Source: JBBATK01 sp044224515 | GTDB taxonomy: Bacteria; Bacteroidota; Ignavibacteria; Kapaibacteriales; NICIL-2 | Assembly: GCA_044224515.1 (NCBI GenBank) | Contig: JBGAKH010000013.1 | Coordinates: forward strand, 72,685-136,684 | Length of the DNA: 64,000 nt | Reading direction: 5' to 3' | Shown: one piece after another, positions 1 to 8,121 of the stretch | Layout of the letters: each line of letters opens with the position of its first letter | How positions within the stretch are numbered: position 1 is the first letter of the stretch | Translations under genes and position numbers: made by a program | The notes under the pieces: model-generated | The model's database searches: none | Told to the model about the DNA's origin: nothing | What the model saw: the letters and a program-made list of their open reading frames with translations, nothing else

Positions 1-279
1 AAGCAATCGACTCGTCAGTGAGAAATCACAAGCGCGCGAGTTGATCATGGAGAGTAGCTCTGTGTTTGAGGGCAAGCTTCCGCTCGTGCTCTCCGGGTGC
101 AATTCGAATTGTATATCATGAATTGCAAGGGCTCGTCGCTCTATGGACTTCGGCGGCATACGTCCTTCGCCTTTGTACGACGAAGCGTCCTGAGCGTATG
201 CCGACAGCCAGAGACTGAGTCCAAAGACCAAGCTCAGTAGCAGCTGACGATGAGAGTACAGTGACGAAACACAACGCAT
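1..279 (-). CDS. Exported protein, N-terminal part only (runs off left edge)
   Basis: An open frame on the minus strand starts at an ATG at 279 and stays open for 93 codons to the window edge, so the C-terminus is missing. The first 30 or so residues form a clear Sec signal peptide: a short Arg/His-containing start, a hydrophobic core (LLLSLVFGLSLWL) and a cleavage-like SAYAQ-DAS. The mature part (HDIQFELHPESTSGSLPSNTE) faintly recalls the first strand of OmpA-like peptidoglycan-binding domains, but too little is visible to assign a family. A second in-frame ATG lies at 312; 279 is preferred because the signal peptide then starts close to the N-terminus. No strong ribosome site is seen. It lies 133 bp downstream of the acyltransferase gene on the same strand. 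Confidence 0.6.
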   Translation of the reverse strand, partial: MRCVSSLYSHRQLLLSLVFGLSLWLSAYAQDASSYKGEGRMPPKSIERRALAIHDIQFELHPESTSGSLPSNTELLSMINSRACDFSLTSRLL

Positions 280-412
280 CTCGCAATTTACGGACTTGAT
301 GCAGCTTGACATAGGGGGGGCCGGGAAACAAGTGCAAACGAGGCGTAAGCTTGCGCGAAAAAGAAGGATTTTGAATGAGAAGGAGAGTAACCCATCCGGC
401 GCAAAAAGCCCA

Positions 413-1723
413 TTAACCGAAAAGAAGAAAGTAGATCAGTAGAAATGTCAAGCAGTAGTGGATTAGGCGACGGAGGTTTCCGTAATGATGACGCAGTCGA
501 TCGTCGGCATAAACGACGAAGAGCGTGGAGATGACAACAACCGGTGCCAGCATCAAGCCTGCACTAAGCGGCAGCGACTTGAAATACATACGTCCAAAAC
601 TTGAAAACCATGTTGTGCCGAAAAGAATAATAAGATGCACCACATAAATCACCAAGGACTGCTTCCCGAAGAGTTCAATCAAACGACGATGTCGAGACAG
701 AAATTCTGAAGCGCGCGAGAGTGCAACAATGCTCAGTAGAACAACCGATTCGCGCAGAAACACTGTTGAGGGCATCGATCGTAGAATGTCTTGTTTTGGC
801 ATCCACGACAATAAGGGATCGACAAAGTACAGTACGGCACCGCAAAGAGCCAATACAGCACCGAGCGAGCGACTCAGTGATATCAAAGCTTCGCTTTGTC
901 TCTCCCGTGGAACCGAGCGTAGAAGACTTCCCACTCCCGCCCCAAAGAACATGTAAGATGAAAAGGGAAATAGGGGAAAGTAACTTCCATGCGCGTAACT
1001 GAGCATAGAGCCTATGAACTCGGGGACCAGCGAAAACCACGGTACACCATTCAGCCAGGGAGAGGCGAAGCAGAACACTGCGCTCAGACCGAAACTTAGG
1101 ATTCCAAACGTTTTATCGGATCTGCAAAGGGCAGCCACGAGGGTTAGCAATGTCAAGCTTAGTGCGTTGTGCTGCAGAATGTTTAGCTGAAAGAAGGACT
1201 GCCAACCTGCTCTATCGACATATTGAAGGTGAAAGATGTTTGAGGCGGGCATCGCAAACAGATATCCTATCAGACCAAGTATCGCTGCCCACCTTATGCG
1301 TTTCCATGCCTGTTCTGCGCGAATGACTCCTCCACTTGAACGCTTGAGAGTTAACGCAAACAACATCCCGGAGACGCTCAAGAAGACAGGAGCCGTAAAA
1401 CCTCGCAAATGAAACCAGATCACCCAAGGAGAATGGTACAGATCCATGGCAGAAGGTACGACCACTGCATCAAGTGTGTGACCCTGCATCATCATGATCA
1501 TGGCCAAAACCTTTACGGCATCCAAGAGTGTCAATCGTGAACGCTGTGCTTTCTTTACTGATGGTGGATGTTGTGAAACGACCTTCTCAACAACGTCGTT
1601 GAACGCAGTGTCGGACTGCATTGAGGATGCTTCGGGTCCGGGTGGTGATGTGTGAGACCGATCAGTGGGCATGATGTAATCTAGCGAGTGCGGGCTGCTT
1701 GACAAAACGCGAGACGCCGACAA
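413..1723 (-). CDS. Multi-pass membrane acyltransferase, HGSNAT/DUF1624-like
   Basis: 436 residues. After about 60 polar residues come roughly ten hydrophobic segments. The first, LTLLDAVKVLAMIMMMQGHT, carries the Asp and His (QGHTLDA) expected in membrane acyltransferases of the heparan-alpha-glucosaminide N-acetyltransferase/DUF1624 and acyltransferase-3 type. It is followed by a segment with FTAPVFLSVSGMLFAL, also typical. Such proteins acylate cell-surface glycans or lipids at the inner membrane; the substrate here is unknown. The start is probably TTG at 1723, preceded by CGGGA; an ATG at 1672 (MPTDRSHTS) is an alternative. The gene begins 14 bp after the flhA stop, so the two are probably cotranscribed, although the function does not look flagellar. 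Confidence 0.7.
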   Translation of the reverse strand: MSASRVLSSSPHSLDYIMPTDRSHTSPPGPEASSMQSDTAFNDVVEKVVSQHPPSVKKAQRSRLTLLDAVKVLAMIMMMQGHTLDAVVVPSAMDLYHSPWVIWFHLRGFTAPVFLSVSGMLFALTLKRSSGGVIRAEQAWKRIRWAAILGLIGYLFAMPASNIFHLQYVDRAGWQSFFQLNILQHNALSLTLLTLVAALCRSDKTFGILSFGLSAVFCFASPWLNGVPWFSLVPEFIGSMLSYAHGSYFPLFPFSSYMFFGAGVGSLLRSVPRERQSEALISLSRSLGAVLALCGAVLYFVDPLLSWMPKQDILRSMPSTVFLRESVVLLSIVALSRASEFLSRHRRLIELFGKQSLVIYVVHLIILFGTTWFSSFGRMYFKSLPLSAGLMLAPVVVISTLFVVYADDRLRHHYGNLRRLIHYCLTFLLIYFLLFG

Positions 1724-1737
1724 GCTATCCCGAGAGC

Positions 1738-3906
1738 TTAAGACTCGAGCATGTGAGCTTGACTGTGATGCCCAAGGAGATTGCGATCCGCCGTCATGCT
1801 CACGATGACATCAACATCAGTGTCCGGAGGCAGTTCGGTGTAACTGATTACATTTACGATCGGATAGGTAGCGTGAATCATGCGATAGACATACGGTCTA
1901 ATCGGCGCCGAACAAATGATGACCGGAGAGTAACCGGCTAGAGTGATTTCGTCGATCGCTTGAGCCAGAGACTCCTGAATCGTGCGTACGACATCCGGCG
2001 GAAGACCAAGTGTAGCGCTCGAGGAAGCAGCGTTATTGGTCTGCAAGGTCGTCGTCAACAGATTTTCCATTCCCTGGTCCACACTGATTGCATGAACCAC
2101 TCCATTGGCGTCTTGGTAAAGACGCTTTATCGTTTCGGATAAGTTGTGTCGCACATATTCCGTGAGTACGTCCACATTCTTCGTGATTTTCGAATACTCT
2201 AGTAGCGCTTCACTGATGATGGGCAGATCGCGAACAGGCACACCCTCACGCAGCAAGTTCTGCAGTACTTTTTGCAGCATACCAATTGCCAAATTCTCGG
2301 GCGACATCTCATCAACCAATGCGGCGTAGTCTTTCTTCATGTTTTCGATGAGCTGCTTCACATCCTGTCTGGTCAACAGTTTATCTGCATTTCGCTTCAA
2401 CAACTCAGTCAAATGCGTCGCAAGAACAGTTGGAGACTCCACAACAGTGAAACCGTTGATCTCTGCATTCTCACGCTCGGATTGTGCTATCCAGGTTGCC
2501 GGCAAACCAAATACGGGTTCCGTGACATTAATACCCTGAACTTCGCCATCGGCAGTGCCCGGATTCATGGCGAGCATCATTCCCGGATAGAGACGATTTC
2601 GCGCAATCACATTGCCACGCAGCTTCACGATATACTCCTCAGCATCGAGGTTCAGGTTGTCGCGAACTCGTACCGGCGGTAAAATGATACCGAGTTCCCC
2701 GGCGAGTTGCTTTCGAATGTTTGTTATGCGTTTGAAGACATCGCCGCCCTGTGTCTCATCCACGAGTTGTATGAGACCGTATCCCAGTTCAACTTCCACA
2801 GGATCAATTTTTAGGAGCTCCTCAACAGGTGCCTCCTCCTTGTCTTTCTTCGAATCATCTGCCTCCAACAGCTTGGCGGCTTCTTGCTCAGCCTTCTCTT
2901 TACGTTCGCTTTGTAAACTAAAGTATCCTAGTGTTCCTGCAGACGTTGCGAGTAATGCAAAAGGTAGGAGAGGGAATCCCGGGAGGATACCCATCAGCAG
3001 CATAACCGACGCCACGATGAAGAGCGGTCGCGCTTTAGAGGCAAATTGCTTTGTAAGTTCGTTTTCGAGCTTGTCGCCACTCGATGTTCGAGTAATCAAC
3101 AAACCCGCAGCCACTGAGATCAAGAGGGCCGGGATCTGCGATACAAGTCCGTCACCCACCGTTAAGATGGTGTAGGTTTTAATAGCGGTTGCAATGTCCA
3201 TTCCACGCTGCAATACACCAATGGCAAAACCACCCAAGATGTTGATCGCAGTAATAATGAGAGCTGCCACAGCATCTCCCTTAACGAATTTCGACGCTCC
3301 GTCCATGGCGCCATGAAACTCAGCTTCGTGCTGCAAGCGTTCACGACGACGTCGCGCTTCCTTTTCGTCGATGAATCCGGAATTCAAATCCGCGTCGATA
3401 CTCATCTGTTTACCGGGCAAGGCGTCCAATGTAAAACGAGCAGCCACTTCGGCAATACGCGTCGAACCTTTGATGATCACCACAAAGTTGATGACCAACA
3501 GGATGATAAAGACAATGATACCGACAATGAAGTTTCCGGCAACAACGAACGAGCCGAAGGCATGAATGAGGTTCCCCGCCACACCCTCGCCCAAGATCAG
3601 ACGAGTTGTTGCAATGTTCAAGCCTAAGCGAAAAAGTGTCGTAATAAGAAGCACGGTCGGAAAGGAACTCATTTCGAGAGCAGAGTTCAAGTAGACCGAA
3701 ACCATGAGAACGAGGACCGAAATTGTAAGACTAAGTCCTAAGAATACATCCAATAGGAAGGGGTTTAGCGGCAGTACCAGCAAGCCCAATACAGCAAGAA
3801 TACCGACGGCAAGGAACACGTCCTTGTGCTCGCCGATTCTATTTAAAGTCGAAACAATGCCGCTCATGCCGCCCGTTTCAACTGTTCCTGATTGTTCTGA
3901 TGCCAT
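1738..3906 (-). CDS. flhA: Flagellar type III export apparatus protein FlhA
   Basis: 722 residues, close to the usual length of about 690-710. FlhA is the inner-membrane gate of the flagellar type III secretion system; its cytoplasmic C-terminus docks chaperone-substrate complexes. The N-terminal 330 residues hold about eight membrane segments (PLNPFLLDVFLGLSLTISVLV and following), with the conserved FHIPEP-region equivalent containing ALPGKQMSIDADLNSG. A charged linker (about 335-360) leads to the cytoplasmic domain with VELGYGLIQLVD, ITNIRKQLAGELG and LAQAIDEITLAGYSPVIICS. No other export-gate gene is adjacent; upstream lies mgtA and downstream an acyltransferase. The filament genes sit about 50 kb away. 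The start at 3906 lacks a strong ribosome site. Confidence 0.97.
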   Translation of the reverse strand: MASEQSGTVETGGMSGIVSTLNRIGEHKDVFLAVGILAVLGLLVLPLNPFLLDVFLGLSLTISVLVLMVSVYLNSALEMSSFPTVLLITTLFRLGLNIATTRLILGEGVAGNLIHAFGSFVVAGNFIVGIIVFIILLVINFVVIIKGSTRIAEVAARFTLDALPGKQMSIDADLNSGFIDEKEARRRRERLQHEAEFHGAMDGASKFVKGDAVAALIITAINILGGFAIGVLQRGMDIATAIKTYTILTVGDGLVSQIPALLISVAAGLLITRTSSGDKLENELTKQFASKARPLFIVASVMLLMGILPGFPLLPFALLATSAGTLGYFSLQSERKEKAEQEAAKLLEADDSKKDKEEAPVEELLKIDPVEVELGYGLIQLVDETQGGDVFKRITNIRKQLAGELGIILPPVRVRDNLNLDAEEYIVKLRGNVIARNRLYPGMMLAMNPGTADGEVQGINVTEPVFGLPATWIAQSERENAEINGFTVVESPTVLATHLTELLKRNADKLLTRQDVKQLIENMKKDYAALVDEMSPENLAIGMLQKVLQNLLREGVPVRDLPIISEALLEYSKITKNVDVLTEYVRHNLSETIKRLYQDANGVVHAISVDQGMENLLTTTLQTNNAASSSATLGLPPDVVRTIQESLAQAIDEITLAGYSPVIICSAPIRPYVYRMIHATYPIVNVISYTELPPDTDVDVIVSMTADRNLLGHHSQAHMLES

Positions 3907-4100
3907 TGGAGTACACAGAGTTAGCGCTACAGAGCAGTCGTCAGCAACAACACTGAAGACTTCGCTCGGCTAGCATATTGCAATCTCTGTGCCACCTTAG
4001 GTCTTAGGATTAGCACAGCCCGGGTGGGTGGCAGAACGGCGTCCTTCCATCGACTTCGTTAGTGGACTATTCCTTGTGCACGAGTTCTGCGACGGTGTCT

Positions 4101-4135
4101 CTTATTATGCGGCTGCTTTGCAGCCGCATAATAAG
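4101..4135. repeat. Perfect 16-bp inverted repeat between mgtA and flhA
   Basis: Arms at 4101-4116 and 4120-4135 (CTTATTATGCGGCTGC and its exact complement) are separated by TTT. It lies 36 bp past the mgtA stop and about 195 bp before the flhA start. On the mgtA strand there is no U-tract after the stem. On the opposite strand a short T-run follows after a few bases. It may end mgtA transcription or stabilise its 3' end; a protein-binding palindrome is also possible. Confidence 0.7.
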
Positions 4136-4171
4136 AACGACTCTTTTTGGTGTGTTACACGTTGTAGGTTA

Positions 4172-6844
4172 TTACAACCACTGTTTGTATCGCCGAATGT
4201 ACAAACTCTTAACGATCTGCAGCAGGAGACAATAACAAAGAAGTATAATGCAGAGCCACAACAGGTACCACGGAGGCAGTGCTTGCATGTGCAGCGCAGG
4301 TGCTAGAGGAGAAAAGGGTAGGGCCAACGCAGTGGCGACGGTAACAACGGAGAAGCTCGACATAGTACGACTTGCACGACTTTGAAGAAAGGGGATTTTA
4401 GTCGTTCGAATCACATGCACGATGAGAACTTGCGAGAGCATTCCTTCGACAAACCAGCCACTCTGAAAGAGCGCTTGGTGTTTTGGTGTATTTGCGGCAA
4501 AGATCCAGAAGAGTACAGCGAAAGTGATAAAGTCGAAGAGAGAGGAGAGTGGTCCTATATGGATCATAAATCGCGAGATATCACCGGCGTCCCAACGGCG
4601 CGGCTTCGCAGTATACTCGTCGTCTACACGATCCCATGGAATGCTGATTTGCGAAAAATCGTAGAGCAGGTTTTGGAGTAAGATCTGGATGGGTCGCATC
4701 GGCAAGAATGGAAGCAGAGCTGAAGCCCCGATCATCGAAAACATGTTGCCGAAGTTGGAACTGGTCGCCATCTTGATGTACTTCATGATGTTACCAAAAG
4801 TCAAGCGCCCAACTTGTACCGCGGAACCAAGTACCTGAAGGTCTTTGTCGAGCAAGATGACATCCGCGCTTTCCTTCGCGATGTCCACTGCCGTATCGAC
4901 ACTAATCCCAACGTCGGCGTGTTTTAGCGCTGCCGCATCGTTAATACCATCGCCCATGAAGCCAACGGTATGTCCGGCAGTCTGTAAACATGTAATAATG
5001 CGCTGCTTCTGGAGTGGACTGAGCTTTGCACATATCGAGCTTCGAGTTAATGCCTCTTGAAGAGCTTCTTCCGACATTGTCTGAATATCGGATCCTAAGA
5101 GAACCGCGTCTGCCGGAATTCCAAGATCTCTGCAAATCCGTGCGCAAACCACTTCATTGTCTCCGGTTAGAACTTTGAGTTCGATGCCAGCCTGCTGCAA
5201 GGACTCTATGGCCTGCGCTGCACTTGCCTTCGGTGGATCCAAAAAGCCAATGAATCCCGCAAGTATCAAGTCCTTTTCATCACTGAGGGAGTAGTTCAGC
5301 TCTTTGCGCTCGTCTTCACGCACTGCTATGATCAAGACTCTCAGACCGTCGCTATTCAGCTCGCGACTTCTCTGCTGAATGGCTTCGCGCATCGATGCAT
5401 CTAGCGGGATAACTCGGTCCTCTTGAATCTGTAGTAGTCTGTCATCGCCGGGGTCGAAGGCAGCACTGCAGATTGCAAGCATCTCTTCAACAGCACCCTT
5501 GCAGATCAGGAGATGTTTGCCATTACTCTGTTCCAAAACGACCGACATGCGACGTCGCTCAAAATCGAATGGCAACTCGTCGACCTTTCTAAATCGCTCG
5601 TCAATCTTATGGGTGCTACGTATCTCCTCATGTTCTAGCACGGCTTTGTCCATCACGCTCCGCAATCCGGTTTGATGGTACGCGTTGAGGTATGCCCACT
5701 GTAAGACCTCCGGATCTTCCTCTCCGTACACGTTGAGTGCGCGCTTTAGGACTATTTTGTCGAGTGTGAGAGTCCCTGTTTTGTCCGTACAAAGAACATC
5801 CATTGCGCCTATGTTCTGGATAGCGGAGAGTCTCTTAACGATGACGCGTTTCCTTGACATTATAACAGCGCCACGCGCAAGGTTTGTACTGACGATCATG
5901 GGAAGCATTTCAGGTGTCAAGCCAACTGCCACGCTCACGGCAAAGAGCAGGGCATCCGTCCAGTTCTGCTTTGTGAGGCCATTGACGAGAAAAACTAAGG
6001 GTACCATAATCATCATGTAGCGCATCAGCACGTAGCTTAAAGAGCGAACATCACGATCAAAGCTACTTTCGTTCGCACTAGAGTCAAGTTCGGAGCTGAT
6101 GTCGGAGAGGAGACAGTTCCTACCGGTATTCACGACCAATACGGTTGCCGACCCAGAAGCTACTGTACTCCCCATAAAGCACAAGTTCGCTCGCTCCTGA
6201 ACCGGTGTACGGCTACGAGTACACGCCGACGCGGATTTCTCGACAGGAAGTGACTCACCGCTAAGTAGTGACTCGCTAAGAAAGAGATCCTTTGAGCGCA
6301 GCACGCGACAATCAGCGGGTATCAGGTCGCCGGCGGAAAGGAGAATGCAATCACCGGGAACGACATCTTCCAAGTGCACTTCCATGCTTTGTCCTTCGCG
6401 AAGAACGCTAGTCGTTGTTTGAATCATCTTCTTCAGCGCCTCTGCGGCACGAGAACTTCGAAATTCTTGCCAGAATCGGAGCAACGAGCTGAGAAGAATC
6501 ATGGTTCCCAGTACGCTCACAGTTTTGTAGTCGGGCGCGCCTTCGACGGACAACGCAACATCGCTAATCAGCGAGACGACGATAATGCCTGCAAGTACCG
6601 CATTGAAGGGAAAGAGAAAGGAACGTACGAGTTGGTGGAACCAACTTGGAGCTTGTTTTAGCTCAGGGGTGTTTTGACCGTAGAGCAGAAGACGACGTTG
6701 AGACTCCTCCTTCGTCAAACCTTGCACAGAGCTGCCAAGAAGATCCAGAGCGTGCTCAACTGACTGCTCGGAACAGCTTCGAAGCAGATCCGAAGCACCC
6801 TCGTTCACAGAGTGATGCTTAGCCGTTTGATGCGCGCTCGTCAT
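4172..6844 (-). CDS. mgtA: Magnesium-translocating P-type ATPase (P3B, MgtA-like)
   Basis: 890 residues, the usual size for MgtA/MgtB. These inner-membrane pumps import Mg2+ using ATP. The order is standard: a cytoplasmic N-terminus, two membrane pairs, an actuator domain with LLSGESLPVEK, the phosphorylation motif DKTGTLT (Asp at about residue 354), a nucleotide-binding domain (FDFERRRMSVVLE; ICKGAVEEML), the hinge LTGDNEVVCARICRDLGIP, the GDGINDAAAL motif and six C-terminal membrane segments. The cytosolic fold and the LLYDFSQISIPWDRVD region fit the Mg2+ P3B class rather than Ca2+ or heavy-metal pumps. The gene appears monocistronic: a 380-bp divergent region precedes it and a strong palindrome follows. 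No M-box leader could be recognised upstream. Confidence 0.93.
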   Translation of the reverse strand: MTSAHQTAKHHSVNEGASDLLRSCSEQSVEHALDLLGSSVQGLTKEESQRRLLLYGQNTPELKQAPSWFHQLVRSFLFPFNAVLAGIIVVSLISDVALSVEGAPDYKTVSVLGTMILLSSLLRFWQEFRSSRAAEALKKMIQTTTSVLREGQSMEVHLEDVVPGDCILLSAGDLIPADCRVLRSKDLFLSESLLSGESLPVEKSASACTRSRTPVQERANLCFMGSTVASGSATVLVVNTGRNCLLSDISSELDSSANESSFDRDVRSLSYVLMRYMMIMVPLVFLVNGLTKQNWTDALLFAVSVAVGLTPEMLPMIVSTNLARGAVIMSRKRVIVKRLSAIQNIGAMDVLCTDKTGTLTLDKIVLKRALNVYGEEDPEVLQWAYLNAYHQTGLRSVMDKAVLEHEEIRSTHKIDERFRKVDELPFDFERRRMSVVLEQSNGKHLLICKGAVEEMLAICSAAFDPGDDRLLQIQEDRVIPLDASMREAIQQRSRELNSDGLRVLIIAVREDERKELNYSLSDEKDLILAGFIGFLDPPKASAAQAIESLQQAGIELKVLTGDNEVVCARICRDLGIPADAVLLGSDIQTMSEEALQEALTRSSICAKLSPLQKQRIITCLQTAGHTVGFMGDGINDAAALKHADVGISVDTAVDIAKESADVILLDKDLQVLGSAVQVGRLTFGNIMKYIKMATSSNFGNMFSMIGASALLPFLPMRPIQILLQNLLYDFSQISIPWDRVDDEYTAKPRRWDAGDISRFMIHIGPLSSLFDFITFAVLFWIFAANTPKHQALFQSGWFVEGMLSQVLIVHVIRTTKIPFLQSRASRTMSSFSVVTVATALALPFSPLAPALHMQALPPWYLLWLCIILLCYCLLLQIVKSLYIRRYKQWL

Positions 6845-7224
6845 AGGAACACTGCTCCATGGATGGACTACTCAATTGATTGGCTCGGGTCGCAGCGGAA
6901 TCGGAGTCAGTAGTTCGCAAGACTCAGCATACTCATGAACTCAACGATCCTGCTTGGTCTGCATAGACTGCACTGCAAAATTAGGTAGGAGTGCAATGAG
7001 TAAAAGCTGAAATTGGATCAACCGGTCTTAGCCATACAGCATCGAATTCCGTATGTTATCCTTCGGACGAAACATTCCCTCTGCAGGAGCGTATGCGGGA
7101 GTGCCGTTAACCATGAATGGGGAATTGGGAGATAGTGAATAGCAGATGTGGAGTGACGCAGAGAGAGCCACAGTACTACCTACCGAAGCATATAATTAAA
7201 GACCTAACTTTTTGGAGATACACT
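6845..7224. other. Divergent intergenic region, mgtA / ABC operon
   Basis: 380 bp between the mgtA start (minus) and the ABC ATPase start (plus). It should hold both promoters. A TAATTTTG element (matches TAnnTTTG) occurs on the minus strand at 6976-6983, but no TTG box sits at the right distance. The open frame from 7117 to 7224 upstream of the ABC ATPase is not thought to be translated. No known riboswitch consensus was recognised. Confidence 0.5.
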
Positions 7225-8121
7225 ATGCAGCTTGTCATTCAGAATCTCAACAAAACGTACGCAAATGGAGTGCATGCTCTGCAGGATGTTTCGCTTAACA
7301 TTCCCACCGGGATGTTCGGCTTGCTTGGTCCCAACGGAGCAGGGAAATCTACATTGATGCGTACGATAGCCACGCTTCAGGATGCTGATAGTGGATCCAT
7401 TCACCTCGGTGAGCTGGATGTATTGAAGCAACCTGATGAGGTCCGCAAAGTGTTGGGATACCTACCGCAGGAGTTTGGATTGTATCCGAACATCAGCGCA
7501 GAAGTAACGCTGGATCACTTTGCTACATTAAAAGGAATCAACTCCTCAACACAGAGAAGAGATGTCGTCCACGCCTTGCTGAAGCAGACGAATCTCTACG
7601 ACCAACGCTCGAAAAACGTGGGAGGGTTCTCGGGAGGTATGAAACAGCGTCTCGGTATCGCCATTGCTTTGCTTGGACAACCGAAACTTGTCATTGTCGA
7701 CGAGCCAACTGCCGGATTGGATCCTACCGAGCGACGTCGCTTCCTTAACCTCTTGGCTGAGATTTCCGAAAATGTCATCGTTATTCTTTCAACGCATATC
7801 GTTGAAGATGTTACGGAGTTATGTTCAAACATGGCGATGATTGCGAAGGGGCAAGTTGTAGCTGCCGGTGCACCGCAAAGTTTTATCAATGAGCTGCAGG
7901 GAAACATCTGGCAGTGCACCGTTGCGCGAACCGAGCTTGCGGCTTTGGCAGATCTATACCATGTCATTTCATCGCGTTTGGTAGGTGGACGACCGGTCGT
8001 GCATGTGTATGCGGAGCAATGTCCGGACGATGCCTTCAGTCCGGTCGACGCAAGTCTCGAAGACGTCTACTTCTATCGATTGGGAACAGGTCTGCTTGTC
8101 GAAGGAAAGGAGCGTTCATGA
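7225..8121 (+). CDS. ABC transporter ATP-binding protein
   Basis: 298 residues. It is a soluble ATPase of the ABC-2 exporter type, with Walker A GPNGAGKST at residues 35-43, a Q-loop YLPQEFGLYPN, the signature FSGGMKQRLGIA, Walker B LVIVDEPTAGLD and the switch His in STHIVED. The last 80 residues form the extra C-terminal domain common in ABC-2 ATPases. The frame is open 36 codons further upstream, but ATG 7225 is chosen because TTTGGAG lies 9 bases before it and the fold starts here (MQLVIQNLNKTYANG). Its stop overlaps the next start as ATGA, so translation is coupled to the permease/M1 fusion, its obvious partner. The substrate is unknown. Confidence 0.93.
   Translation: MQLVIQNLNKTYANGVHALQDVSLNIPTGMFGLLGPNGAGKSTLMRTIATLQDADSGSIHLGELDVLKQPDEVRKVLGYLPQEFGLYPNISAEVTLDHFATLKGINSSTQRRDVVHALLKQTNLYDQRSKNVGGFSGGMKQRLGIAIALLGQPKLVIVDEPTAGLDPTERRRFLNLLAEISENVIVILSTHIVEDVTELCSNMAMIAKGQVVAAGAPQSFINELQGNIWQCTVARTELAALADLYHVISSRLVGGRPVVHVYAEQCPDDAFSPVDASLEDVYFYRLGTGLLVEGKERS

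Noticed and set aside
116..337. 73-codon minus-strand frame at the left end
   Set aside because: It overlaps the frame that encodes a convincing signal peptide; its own product has no such features.
2612..3175. 187-codon open frame antisense to flhA
   Set aside because: Its Ser/Arg-rich product is typical of a shadow of a well-supported gene; no ribosome site.
6976..6983. TAATTTTG -7 box upstream of mgtA
   Set aside because: It matches TAnnTTTG, but no TTG box lies 17-21 bases upstream; one such match in AT-rich DNA is not enough.
6845..7116. M-box Mg2+ riboswitch expected upstream of mgtA
   Set aside because: None of the conserved M-box segments could be found on the minus strand.
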